A stretch of DNA of 64,000 nt from positions 62,001 to 126,000 of the forward strand of contig NZ_JALNMJ010000004.1 in NCBI RefSeq assembly GCF_023156505.1, written 5' to 3'. The translations under genes were made by a program, and so were the position numbers. The notes beneath the pieces are model-generated. The model did not search any database, was not told the origin of the DNA, and saw nothing but the letters and a program-made list of their open reading frames with translations. Of the stretch, positions 1 to 8,062 are shown piece by piece. How positions within the stretch are numbered: position 1 is the first letter of the stretch; the number at the start of each line of letters is the position of its first letter. The DNA comes from Roseibium sediminicola. GTDB lineage: Bacteria > Pseudomonadota > Alphaproteobacteria > Rhizobiales > Stappiaceae.

Positions 1-165
1 CAGGCCGCGGCTGCGTCCCGCAGCACCACGACCCGCCGGACCAACACGACGACGACCACCCGCCGCACCAACAACAACTCCGGTGGCGGCGGTGTTAACC
101 CGGCCGGCGCTGCCTTTATCGGCGGTGTCGTCGGCGGTATCATCGGCGGTGCTATCGGCCGCTGA
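1..165 (+). CDS. C-terminal end of a glycine-zipper surface or periplasmic protein (partial)
   Basis: Reading frame 1 is open from the first base to a TGA at 163-165, giving the last 54 residues of a protein that starts outside the window. The visible part is a Thr/Arg-rich stretch, then Asn/Ser/Gly, then a hydrophobic Gly-rich tail with GGVVGGIIGGAIG. Such a tail is typical of glycine-zipper membrane-associated segments. The Thr-rich-then-Gly layout resembles the small lipoprotein at 38537-38827. The function cannot be told from this fragment. A perfect hairpin terminator follows. Confidence 0.6.
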   Translation, partial: QAAAASRSTTTRRTNTTTTTRRTNNNSGGGGVNPAGAAFIGGVVGGIIGGAIGR

Positions 166-186
166 TAACAAACAACATGAAAATGA

Positions 187-216
187 CGGCCCGGCTTTTG
201 CCGGGCCGATTTGTTT
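187..216 (+). terminator. Rho-independent terminator after the partial first gene
   Basis: A perfect 9-bp stem (CGGCCCGGC at 187-195, GCCGGGCCG at 200-208) closes a TTTT loop and is followed by a T-rich run to 216. On the opposite strand it is preceded by A residues and followed by GTCATTTT, so it may also serve the convergent exbD gene. Confidence 0.85.
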
Positions 217-242
217 GTGCGGGACGTCAATGTCCCCGCGCA

Positions 243-692
243 TCACTTCAGATGCAGGCTGACCCGTTTCAGTTTTGACGATCTGGCTTCGTCGAGAATG
301 CGCACGACCTGCTGAAAGTCCGTCTCCCTGTCCGGGATCAGCAACGCGTTGGCAGCGCCCAGCCCCGCTAACCGGTCCAGTTCCTCTGACAGGCGCTCCA
401 AGCCAAGATCGACGCCGTTGACGGTCAGTTGCGCCTGTCCGGTGCCATCCCCGCTTCGGACGATGATCAGAACAGCCGGTGTTTTGGAAGGGCTGGCGGT
501 CTCGGTCCCTTGCCCTGGCGCTGATCGACCGAGCGAGACGTCGAGTGGCCGCCAGATGCCGAAGGTCGACGACAACAGAAAAAACATGATCAGAATGAAG
601 ATCACGTCGATTAGCGGCGTCAAGGGAATGCGCCTGCGTCGGGCTACCGGGCTCTGTATCAGGATCATCGGCAAACTTACCGCATGTTGCAT
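243..692 (-). CDS. exbD: ExbD/TolR-family proton-channel subunit (ExbD1, with the conserved Asp)
   Basis: This 149-residue protein has a basic cytoplasmic N-terminus, one membrane helix at about 26-47 (PLIDVIFILIMFFLLSSTF) and a periplasmic domain of about 100 residues. Asp29 in PLIDV is at the position of the proton-carrying aspartate of ExbD and TolR. With ExbB it would form a motor that drives a periplasmic partner using the proton gradient. exbB (1795-2484), a second exbD (4282-4704) and a TonB-like gene (2468-4285) are all within 4 kb. The ATG at 692 is assumed; an in-frame ATG at 668 is also possible because neither has a strong Shine-Dalgarno sequence. Confidence 0.9.
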   Translation of the reverse strand: MQHAVSLPMILIQSPVARRRRIPLTPLIDVIFILIMFFLLSSTFGIWRPLDVSLGRSAPGQGTETASPSKTPAVLIIVRSGDGTGQAQLTVNGVDLGLERLSEELDRLAGLGAANALLIPDRETDFQQVVRILDEARSSKLKRVSLHLK

Positions 693-817
693 CGGACAGT
701 CGTCATGCCGGTAGTGTTCCCCATATCCGCGTTGACCTCAATCGCATTTGTCAAATTGACCGCGGCGCCGCATTTCCCTAGCGTGATGACCAATTGGAAC
801 AATCGGTACCACCGCAT

Positions 818-1270
818 ATGAATTTCGCCTCCGGCACCAGACGATCGGCACGGCGGGACTTGGGTCCCGGTCTGGGAGTGGTGCTGTTTTTCATCGCCGC
901 CTGTCTTTGCCTGCCCGGGCAAGCCCAGGCCGGCCTCAGGGTGTGCAACGGGTCCGTCGACCTGGTGAATGTCGCCGTCGGCTATGAAACCGATGACGGG
1001 CTGCGCACCGAAGGCTGGTGGACCATCACCTCCAATGCCTGCAGCCAGATCCTGCAGGAGCCGCTCAAAAACGCGCGCTACTATCTGCACGTGGCGGACG
1101 GCTTCGGCGAAAGCCGGCTGGGCGGCGACATTACCCTTTGCATTCGCGAGGAAAAATTCGTTCTCTATGACGGCGATCAATGCTGGCAGCGGGGACTGAT
1201 CGAGGCCGACTTCTTTCAGATCGAGACCGAAGGGGCCGAGGACTGGACCGTTCTATTGTCCTATGATTGA
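818..1270 (+). CDS. Secreted DUF1036-family protein
   Basis: This protein of about 150 residues has a signal peptide (hydrophobic core at about 20-38, ending near AQA) and the DUF1036 pattern: GLRVCNGS near the mature N-terminus, VAVGYE, GWW and four cysteines. DUF1036 proteins are small alphaproteobacterial envelope proteins of unknown function. The ATG at 818 is preferred over an upstream TTG at 794. The gene runs divergently from exbD1 and in line with the next small secreted gene and exbB, so all three may be co-transcribed. Confidence 0.8.
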   Translation: MNFASGTRRSARRDLGPGLGVVLFFIAACLCLPGQAQAGLRVCNGSVDLVNVAVGYETDDGLRTEGWWTITSNACSQILQEPLKNARYYLHVADGFGESRLGGDITLCIREEKFVLYDGDQCWQRGLIEADFFQIETEGAEDWTVLLSYD

Positions 1271-1334
1271 CCCGGTACCGAGTCTGGCCGGCCGCTGTTA
1301 GGATAAGACTGAGTTTTGCATCTGGGGGATGTCG

Positions 1335-1760
1335 ATGCGGATTTTGATGTGTTGGGTTTTCGCGATCATTTTCAGCCTTGCGGGCGCGGCCCAGGCACAG
1401 GATCTTTCCGGCAAGATCAGTCTGGAACTCAATCAGCTGCAGCCGATCGAAGGCGGAGGATGCCGCATGTCGATCATCGCCACCAACGGGCTGGATCGTC
1501 CGATGGACCAGCTGACCCTGGAAATGGTGGCCTTTGACAAGAACGGGCTGGTCGATCAATTCCTGGGCCTGAAATTCTCCAGGATTTCAGCCGGAAAGAC
1601 CAAGATTCTCCAGTTCGCCCTGGCCGGCAAGGCCTGCGACAGCCTTTCCAGGCTGCATGTCAACAACGTCACCAATTGCGTTCCGCCCAGCATCACCGAT
1701 GTCTATTGCCCCGACCTGCTCGATCTGAGCAACCGCACTCCGATCCAGTTCGGCGACTGA
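1335..1760 (+). CDS. Small secreted protein, unknown function
   Basis: This protein of about 141 residues has a signal peptide (RILMCWVFAIIFSLAGAAQAQ) and a mature part with four cysteines. I do not recognise the family by name; the mature part looks like a compact beta-rich domain (LTLEMVAFD, LQFALAGKAC). GGGGG at 1324-1328 sits 6 bases before the ATG at 1335, so that start is preferred over the ATG at 1329. It lies between the DUF1036 gene and exbB on the same strand, 34 bases before exbB, which suggests an envelope role linked to that motor. Confidence 0.7.
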   Translation: MRILMCWVFAIIFSLAGAAQAQDLSGKISLELNQLQPIEGGGCRMSIIATNGLDRPMDQLTLEMVAFDKNGLVDQFLGLKFSRISAGKTKILQFALAGKACDSLSRLHVNNVTNCVPPSITDVYCPDLLDLSNRTPIQFGD

Positions 1761-1794
1761 TGTTTCTTGAAGCCTTGAACGGATCACTGCGCGC

Positions 1795-2484
1795 ATGATG
1801 GAAACCGCGACATCACTGTTGGAACTCGGGGGACCGGTCGTCCTCATCCTGCTGGCCATCTCCGTGGCCGCGCTGGCGGTCATCCTCGCCAAGGTGTTCC
1901 AGTTTTCCTCCGCCCGGGTCGGACGCCACGCGCAGGTCCGCCAGGCAGTGTCCCAATGGCGCTCCGGCAATCGGACCAAGGCGGCCCAGAACCTGCTGAA
2001 GGACAGGTCCCTGTCCGCCGCGCTGGTGCGCAGCGCCATGGACGCCATTCAGATGCTCGACCAGCAACCGCTCGCCAGCCAGGAACGCGACATTCGCGAG
2101 GAACGCCTGCGCGAGGAAATTTCCGCCCGTGCGGCCGACCGCCTGTTTGGGCTTGCAAGCTGGCTGAAGGCGCTTGATCTCGTGACACAGATCGCCCCCC
2201 TGCTCGGCCTCCTGGGCACGGTTCTCGGCATGATTGAAACTTTTCAGACCTTGCAGGATTCCGGAGCCTCGGCCAATCCGGCCGCGCTTGCAGGCGGCAT
2301 CTGGGTGGCGCTCTTGACCACCGCCTGCGGCCTTGCCGTCGCCATCCCCGTCTCGGTGGCCGTAACCTGGTTCGAAACGCGCCTGGAAAAGGAACGGGCC
2401 GCGCTCGAAGTGCTTTTGACAGGTGTCTTCACCGCCGGCGCTGGTGCGCCGGAAGCTTCCGTTCCGGTCAGCGGGACACCTTGA
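1795..2484 (+). CDS. exbB: MotA/TolQ/ExbB proton-channel family protein
   Basis: This 229-residue protein has three predicted membrane helices: about 10-31 ([20 protein letters not shown]), about 130-150 ([14 protein letters not shown]) and about 165-188 ([18 protein letters not shown]). This is the ExbB/TolQ layout, with the signature GLLGTVxGMI. ExbB forms a pentamer that houses an ExbD dimer and transmits proton flow to TonB- or TolA-type proteins. Its last 17 bases overlap tail-to-tail with the TonB-like gene on the other strand, so the putative partners are encoded convergently. It starts with two consecutive ATG codons. Confidence 0.92.
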   Translation: MMETATSLLELGGPVVLILLAISVAALAVILAKVFQFSSARVGRHAQVRQAVSQWRSGNRTKAAQNLLKDRSLSAALVRSAMDAIQMLDQQPLASQERDIREERLREEISARAADRLFGLASWLKALDLVTQIAPLLGLLGTVLGMIETFQTLQDSGASANPAALAGGIWVALLTTACGLAVAIPVSVAVTWFETRLEKERAALEVLLTGVFTAGAGAPEASVPVSGTP

Positions 2485-4285
2485 ACGCCGCGATAGAATA
2501 GACGCCGGGCTCGGAGAGTACGGTGGCGACGCGGCTTGGCGGCAGCGTTCCAAAGCGAGGTGGCTGACGTGACACCGGCCGGTTCCAGATGGCCAGCACA
2601 AGCGCGGTTTCCTGGTCTTCCGCCGACTTCAGCACCACCGGCACCTTGAAGCGCCAGGCGCCTGCGGTGGTCGCGCTGGAAGCTGGCAGCAGGAAGTCAC
2701 GTCCGTCGTGGATCTGCCCGGCATCGTCGATCAGGTAAAGCTCCGGCGGTCCCTTGCCGCCAAGATCCAGACCGGCCTCTTCCGCCGCCGCGATCCGCGC
2801 CAGCGGCAGGTCCCGCTGGATCAGCCCAGTCGTCAAGGTTCCACTTTTGACGACTGTCTTGTCGAGTTCCACAAGCCCCGCAGCCTCAATGCCCTGGGAC
2901 ACACCGAGCGCATTCAGCAAGGCGCATTGCTGCTGAGTGACCAGCCGCAGCTGGATCGCGGCCTCGAAACCCTGGTCCGCCTTGAACCTCTGGTCGAAGA
3001 CAGCAAAGGCCCCGATCCCGGTGCCAAACGCCGTGACCTCCGCGCTGTCGGCGCCGGCCGACAGGACGGAGAGATGGGCACAATCGCCGAAATCGTAATT
3101 CTTGACGTAGCTTGTGATGTTCGCCAGCGGATCGATGGTCGCGACTTCAACCGGCGGCACGATTTCGGCGGGGCGAGACGGCTCGTCAATCGATGGCACT
3201 GCCGAGGTCTCCGGGTCCGCCGGTGTGAGGGCCGCCACCTCGGTTTCAACCTGTTCGACATCGGTGAGTTGCTGGGTTTCGGGCGCAATCGTGGCGATTT
3301 CCGGAGCCTCGACCGGCGTGAGTGTGACTGTTTCGCTTTGCGCTACGTCACCGGCGGTTTCTTCCGCCAAGATCACTTGGGACGCGCTCTGCGGCAGATC
3401 GATCCCTGACGGCTCGATGGCGGGCGCAAGTGGTGTGACTTCGACAACCGGGGAAACAACGGTATTGAGATCCTCTGCCTGCTGCCCGGATTGCAATGGT
3501 ACTTGAGACGGACTGACATCCGTTACCAGCGTACTTTGCTGTGTCAGGGGCTCAAGGGGCTCCGACGCAGCCTCCGCGACCAAGGCAGGCTGAAGGCTGT
3601 CCTGAGGCGTGACAGCCGGGAGGGCGGGCTCCGCGACAACGATCGGCACGATGGTTTCGATTGCAGGCTCAATAATCTCAGTGGCTATCTGGCTGGAGGC
3701 GGCCGTCTCCGGCAAAAGGATGTTGTCAACCGGCGGCACATCGAGCGTTTCCACCGGCACGGTTTCGACGCTTGGCACCGCTTCCTGTAGGACGGTTTCC
3801 GGCTGGAGCGCCGTGACCTCCTCCGACTCGATGATCTCGGCTGCCACGGGCGCGGCCTGCGGCAGCATGGGGGCTTCAACACCCGAGATCGGATCGACAG
3901 TCAACTGATCGACCTCTACCGGTTCGGCCTGGACCTGCTCGACCTGGACCGGCTCACTTGGAAGCACCTCCAGGTCGTTGGTCTCCACCGGCTGCACGGG
4001 CATCAGCTCCGGCTGGCTCTGTTCCACGAACTCCGTCTTACTGGTCTCCTGGATGTCCAACGGTTGCGGCGTCTGCTCAAGTACTTCCTCGAAGACCGGT
4101 CCGCCGGCCTCCAGGATCACTTCGGTTTCCGGCAGAATTTCCGAGGCATCGGCGGACCAGGGCAGTTCCGGCAGACCATAGACCAGAAATGCGAAATGCA
4201 GGGCTGCCGACAGGCCAAGCACGCCCGGCCAGACATAGGCCGGGATGTCCCAGCGGCCCTCAAGATTGTAGGCCGCGGCGGTCAC
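2468..4285 (-). CDS. TonB-like transmembrane protein with a C-terminal domain shared with the T6SS kinase
   Basis: The start is a GTG at 4285 overlapping the ExbD2 stop (GTGA), giving 605 residues. A membrane helix at about 18-38 contains Ser26-x3-His30, the spacing of the Ser/His pair in the TonB and TolA membrane anchor. Residues 50-385 form a long Glu/Val/Pro/Ala-rich linker of the kind TonB uses to span the periplasm. Residues 389-605 form a domain with Cys402 and Cys454 that aligns without gaps with residues 427-492 of the kinase at 4740-6623. No classical TonB C-terminal fold was recognised. Last gene of the minus-strand T6SS operon, directly after exbD2. Inference: a Ton-type energy transducer or sensor for the T6SS. 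Confidence 0.75.
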   Translation of the reverse strand: MTAAAYNLEGRWDIPAYVWPGVLGLSAALHFAFLVYGLPELPWSADASEILPETEVILEAGGPVFEEVLEQTPQPLDIQETSKTEFVEQSQPELMPVQPVETNDLEVLPSEPVQVEQVQAEPVEVDQLTVDPISGVEAPMLPQAAPVAAEIIESEEVTALQPETVLQEAVPSVETVPVETLDVPPVDNILLPETAASSQIATEIIEPAIETIVPIVVAEPALPAVTPQDSLQPALVAEAASEPLEPLTQQSTLVTDVSPSQVPLQSGQQAEDLNTVVSPVVEVTPLAPAIEPSGIDLPQSASQVILAEETAGDVAQSETVTLTPVEAPEIATIAPETQQLTDVEQVETEVAALTPADPETSAVPSIDEPSRPAEIVPPVEVATIDPLANITSYVKNYDFGDCAHLSVLSAGADSAEVTAFGTGIGAFAVFDQRFKADQGFEAAIQLRLVTQQQCALLNALGVSQGIEAAGLVELDKTVVKSGTLTTGLIQRDLPLARIAAAEEAGLDLGGKGPPELYLIDDAGQIHDGRDFLLPASSATTAGAWRFKVPVVLKSAEDQETALVLAIWNRPVSRQPPRFGTLPPSRVATVLSEPGVYSIAAFKVSR

Positions 4286-4704
4286 GGTCCGCCCGCTTCC
4301 ACGGTCACGAGGGACAGGCCCTGAAGACCGCTTGATCTCGCCAAGGCTGCCAGTGCGGCAACCGCTTCCATCCGGGTGCGCTTGTCGACCTGAACGGTCA
4401 GTCTGTCGCTGGCACCTGCAACGGTTTTCAAATGCGCTTCCAGGTCCTTGTCGTCCAGTTGCCGGCCATCCGCCCAAACGGCACCGTCTCTGGTGAGCAC
4501 CAACCCGCCCTGAATATTGGACGTTCCGTCCTGATTGACGGTCTCCGCCCAGGCAAAGTCCTCAGGCAGGGGCGGCCGAAGCGTTCCGGCGACAAGCAGA
4601 AACAGAAGCAACAGAAACACCACGTTGATCAAGGCAAGGGAACTGTCCGCCTTGCGATGGGGGATCAGTTCCTGCAGATGTATGGGCTTCGTATAGCGCT
4701 TCAT
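4282..4704 (-). CDS. exbD: ExbD-family subunit with Asn in place of the conserved Asp (ExbD2)
   Basis: This 140-residue protein has the ExbD layout: a short cytoplasmic N-terminus, one membrane helix at about 23-43 (LALINVVFLLLLFLLVAGTL) and a periplasmic domain. The residue matching the proton-carrying Asp is Asn27 (codon AAC), so this copy probably cannot carry protons itself. From memory, Asn variants occur in alphaproteobacterial systems that encode two ExbDs. It lies between ppkA (35 bases upstream) and the TonB-like gene (4-base overlap), so it is part of the T6SS transcript. Confidence 0.88.
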   Translation of the reverse strand: MKRYTKPIHLQELIPHRKADSSLALINVVFLLLLFLLVAGTLRPPLPEDFAWAETVNQDGTSNIQGGLVLTRDGAVWADGRQLDDKDLEAHLKTVAGASDRLTVQVDKRTRMEAVAALAALARSSGLQGLSLVTVEAGGP

Positions 4705-4739
4705 GGCCGTTCCGGTCCCGGCGGACTGTCCTTATCCGA

Positions 4740-6623
4740 TCACGGCACAATCTTGACCGTGGTCGCGGTCGCCCGCAAGACCGGTGTGTCCTGCAGAAGC
4801 TTGTCGAAATAGGCGTCCGCCTGTTTTTCTCGCCGCTTGATCAGATTGCCGGCTATGTCCTCGCCAACCATGGAGATGACCAGTCCCGTTTCTTCAGTCG
4901 GGGTCTTCAGGGTCAGAGGCACCACGAAACCCGCACCGCCGTCATCGGTCTGCAGGTAGGGTGTCAGATTGGTCACTTCGCCCTTGCTGTTGATGAACAA
5001 CAGTCCGAGGCCACCTGTATTGGGATCGTAACCGGATATCCGCCCGGCCATGTTTTCACCGGCCGGAATGACGGTGCGCTGCATGTCCAGGCGCAGTTCC
5101 GTCTTCGCATTGCCCTGGGGCGTTGCCCGCAAGAAGGCGATCGCCGGGCACTGGGCATCGGAGACAAGATTCACCTGAATTTTAGCCTCGAAGCCCTGGC
5201 TCTGGGTGAAATCGCTGTCAAAGCTGATAAAGGGCGGTGTTCTGGAGGCAAATCCCTCAATCTCGGCCGACCGGCTGGCAATCTCTATGGGCTGCAGATA
5301 CATGCAATTGCCGCCTTGATAGCCGCTCACGAAATTGCGGATACGGTCTTCCGGTTTCACCGGCTGTTTCGGCGGGTCCTCAACCTGATTGTCCTTCGGC
5401 AGGGAAACGACCACCGGAGATTTGTCGACCGGCGGCACAGGTTGTGTCTTCGTGGTGTCAACCGGAGGCTCGGGCGGTGTCGCGACCTGCTCCGTGCCGC
5501 CATTGTCCGGCGGCGTTTCAACCGGCGGGGTCGGCAGGGTCGGCCGCGGGGCGACCGGCGCATCGTCGCGTGGCGTTGCAACCAGAACCGGGCGCTGGTC
5601 AGGTTCGGGAACCGTCTGCCCGACCAGGAAATAGACCCCGGCTGCGCCGACACCGGCAATCCCGAGCAGGGAGGCAGCCATGAGAACGCGCTTTGCCCAG
5701 CTGGTGGCTGGCGGCGGCAAATCCAGCGCGGCCTGTTCCGGCGGGGTCGAGGACGGCCTGATGATCGTGCGGTCTTCCACCTGCCTCTGCATCGGCGCGC
5801 CCAGGGTCCAGCCGGCAATTTCCGCCATGTTCGCCGGCCGGTCGGCGGGATTGGGCTGCAGCATGGCTTCCAGCAGAGGCCGGAAGCGGTTGTCGATGCC
5901 CTCCAGGGACGGGATCTGGCGCCGTTTTTCAACGATCTGCACTTGCGTGCCGCTCATGTCCACCTGTTTGCCAAGCAGGGCTTCGGCAATCACCAGACCC
6001 AGCGAATAAATATCGCTGCGCGCGGTCACCTTGCCGTCGAAAATGCCGACCTGTTCCGGTGAGACATAATTGACCTTGCCGGCAAACCCGTCGCCGATAA
6101 TCGTCGGACCGCCCGTATTGGCTCTGGAGATGCCGAAATCGATGATCTTGGCCTGACCGACATCGCCGTTCTGAAGAATGATATTGTCCGGCGACAGATC
6201 CCGGTGGATCACCTCCCGGTCATGCACGGCCTGCAGGGCCGACGCCAGCCGCTGCAGCAATCTGAAGACGGCCTCGGGTTCGAGCGGTCCTGATTCCAGT
6301 CGTGATTTCAGCGACGGACCGCTGACAAATTCCATCGCCAGATAATAGGTGCCGAGTGTCGGTTCCTTGGCGAAGACAAAATACTGCGTCAGAGCATCAT
6401 GTTTCAGTTTGCGCAGGATCTTGGCTTCGCGCTTGAAGAGGTCCAGGATCATCGGATCCTTGGCGAAATTGGCCAACAGAACCTTGACGGCGACCGGGTC
6501 ACCACTTTCGACGTCCCGGGCCCGGTACACCGTTCCGATGCCGCCATCCGCGATATGTTCCTCAATCTCATAAAGATTGTTGAGCCGGGTCCCGGCAGGC
6601 AGCGATTGCTCGGCTGGACTCAT
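4740..6623 (-). CDS. ppkA: T6SS-associated transmembrane Ser/Thr protein kinase (PpkA/Stk1 type)
   Basis: This 627-residue protein has a kinase domain at about 18-275 with a glycine loop (DGGIG, 26-30), Lys47 in VAVKVL, HRDLSPDN at 140-147 and DFG at 162-164. A juxtamembrane segment contains RTIIRP (285-290), followed by a membrane helix at about 312-335. A periplasmic Pro/Thr-rich linker and a domain at 427-627 with Cys440 and Cys492 complete it. That domain matches the end of the TonB-like protein. PpkA kinases phosphorylate T6SS components that FHA proteins bind, and PppA reverses this. TGATG overlap with pppA. No VWA domain was seen, unlike Pseudomonas PpkA. Confidence 0.93.
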   Translation of the reverse strand: MSPAEQSLPAGTRLNNLYEIEEHIADGGIGTVYRARDVESGDPVAVKVLLANFAKDPMILDLFKREAKILRKLKHDALTQYFVFAKEPTLGTYYLAMEFVSGPSLKSRLESGPLEPEAVFRLLQRLASALQAVHDREVIHRDLSPDNIILQNGDVGQAKIIDFGISRANTGGPTIIGDGFAGKVNYVSPEQVGIFDGKVTARSDIYSLGLVIAEALLGKQVDMSGTQVQIVEKRRQIPSLEGIDNRFRPLLEAMLQPNPADRPANMAEIAGWTLGAPMQRQVEDRTIIRPSSTPPEQAALDLPPPATSWAKRVLMAASLLGIAGVGAAGVYFLVGQTVPEPDQRPVLVATPRDDAPVAPRPTLPTPPVETPPDNGGTEQVATPPEPPVDTTKTQPVPPVDKSPVVVSLPKDNQVEDPPKQPVKPEDRIRNFVSGYQGGNCMYLQPIEIASRSAEIEGFASRTPPFISFDSDFTQSQGFEAKIQVNLVSDAQCPAIAFLRATPQGNAKTELRLDMQRTVIPAGENMAGRISGYDPNTGGLGLLFINSKGEVTNLTPYLQTDDGGAGFVVPLTLKTPTEETGLVISMVGEDIAGNLIKRREKQADAYFDKLLQDTPVLRATATTVKIVP

Positions 6624-7387
6624 CAGTTGCTGGCTCCTTCACCCGCGGCCATCCTGTCGATGTCCACAATCACGACGGTGACATTGTCCGAACCGCCGCC
6701 ATCCAGGGCTCCGTTGATCAGGCCATGCGCCGCCAGACGGGCGGCTCCATTCATCAAAAAATTGCCGATCACACTGTCCTCCAGATGGCCGGTCAGTCCG
6801 TCCGAGCAAATCAGGAAACGGTCCCCGGATCTCAGATTGCCGGAAACAAGTTCCAGTTCCAGGTCTATGCCCGAGCCAATTGCCCTCGTGATGATGTGCC
6901 TGCGGGCGAAGGTCCGCGCCTCCTCCGGTGTCAGCACCTTCTGATCAACCAGTTCCTGGGCTTCGGTATGATCGGTCGTCAGCTGTTCGAGCCGCCCGTT
7001 GCGCAGCCTGTAAACGCGGCTGTCCCCCGCCCAAAGACAGGCGAAATTGCGCTGAAACGTCAGCAGGGCGGCAATGGTGGTCCCCATAGGCGCGCCATCG
7101 GCGTTGGCGGAAGCCCGTTCGATCCGGTCCTTGGCCACGATCAGACGGCTCTCGAATTGCTCCAGCAGGTCCTCGCCGCTGCGCGGCGCTGTGATGCTGG
7201 TCAGGGCATCTCGGACCAGACCCGACGCCATGGCGCCGGCACACAGCCCGCCTGCCCCGTCCATCACGGCGAAAACGCCCTTTTTCTCGTCGACAAAATA
7301 CGTGTCTTCGTTTTCAGCCCGCACACGGCCGACATGCGTCATGCCGACCGCAAATCCGCGCAGCGTCTCCTCCTGAATTCCGGTCAC
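6623..7387 (-). CDS. pppA: PP2C-family Ser/Thr phosphatase of the T6SS (PppA/Stp1)
   Basis: With the GTG at 7387 as start (GTGA overlap with the tagF stop) the protein has 254 residues. Typical PP2C metal-site motifs are visible: VGRVRAENED near the N-terminus, AVMDGAGG, LWAGDSRVYRLR, LICSDGLTGHL and GGSDNVTVVIV near the end. It should remove phosphate from threonines modified by the kinase encoded immediately downstream. The ORF stays open upstream of the GTG, but that part overlaps tagF and does not look conserved. PppA/PpkA pairs form the threonine-phosphorylation switch of several T6SSs. Confidence 0.92.
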   Translation of the reverse strand: MTGIQEETLRGFAVGMTHVGRVRAENEDTYFVDEKKGVFAVMDGAGGLCAGAMASGLVRDALTSITAPRSGEDLLEQFESRLIVAKDRIERASANADGAPMGTTIAALLTFQRNFACLWAGDSRVYRLRNGRLEQLTTDHTEAQELVDQKVLTPEEARTFARRHIITRAIGSGIDLELELVSGNLRSGDRFLICSDGLTGHLEDSVIGNFLMNGAARLAAHGLINGALDGGGSDNVTVVIVDIDRMAAGEGASN

Positions 7388-8061
7388 GTTCGATGATCCT
7401 CCGGATGATATCGCCCATGAATGTCCCCTGCCGAAGACTGTTTTGCTTGCTGTGACGAATAATGCTCCGGCAGCATCAACCACCGGAAGGATTCCGCGTC
7501 AGGGAGCCCGTTGCATCTGAATGCAAAGACCATCGGACCGGCTCGGCACCAGAAACGGGCGGTAAGCTTGCCTTCCGTTTCCGCCAGAGGCGCGAGCAGG
7601 CTTTCTTCCCGTGCCTGCTCCTCGCCCCCATCCTCGGGCACCCCGAGATCCGCCACCGCCGCCTGAAATCCGTCCAGGGTCGCCTCGTCCTGCAAAGCGC
7701 TCAGCAGAACCGCCTCAACATGGTCAAACCAGCCTCCGGCAATCTCAGCAGCGCCTTCCCCGGCTTCCGCGACCACAGTCAGCGGATATTCGCGTCCGGC
7801 GCCATCCACGCTTGGCATGAACGCTCCGGCTATCGGTCGCGCAAGCGGTCCGGAGGTTTCTGCCAGGTCCACCGGAGACAACAGGAAACGCCAGACAGGC
7901 ATGGTCATATAGGCCTCTTTCCAGTCCTCCTCGAGGTCCAGCCTGGACTGCGCGAGCCCTTTGATCAGAAAGAGCTCCCACAGTTTCAAAAATCCCTTCG
8001 GACAATTGCCGAGCACAAAATCCTTTCGCGCCGGCAGTTTGCCGAAATAGCCGCCGCCCAT
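7384..8061 (-). CDS. tagF: TagF/ImpM, T6SS-associated regulator
   Basis: The start at MGGGYFGKLPARKDFV (ATG 8061) lies one base after the tssM stop and gives 225 residues, normal for TagF. The N-terminal GYFGKLPARKDF motif and the PVWRFLLSP stretch are family hallmarks. TagF is cytoplasmic and is known as a negative, post-translational regulator of T6SS assembly, often encoded with PppA and PpkA and sometimes fused to PppA. Here it is a separate gene, translationally coupled to both neighbours. Confidence 0.93.
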   Translation of the reverse strand: MGGGYFGKLPARKDFVLGNCPKGFLKLWELFLIKGLAQSRLDLEEDWKEAYMTMPVWRFLLSPVDLAETSGPLARPIAGAFMPSVDGAGREYPLTVVAEAGEGAAEIAGGWFDHVEAVLLSALQDEATLDGFQAAVADLGVPEDGGEEQAREESLLAPLAETEGKLTARFWCRAGPMVFAFRCNGLPDAESFRWLMLPEHYSSQQAKQSSAGDIHGRYHPEDHRT

Positions 8062-8062
8062 C

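Noticed and set aside
2468..4477. Start of the TonB-like gene at an upstream ATG (4477)
   Set aside because: The first 64 codons would lie inside exbD2 and encode an Arg/Gly-rich shadow; the GTG at 4285 overlaps the exbD2 stop and leads straight into a membrane helix.
6623..7483. Longer phosphatase start at 7483
   Set aside because: The extra 32 residues overlap tagF and lack PP2C similarity; the GTG at 7387 forms a GTGA overlap like other genes in this operon.
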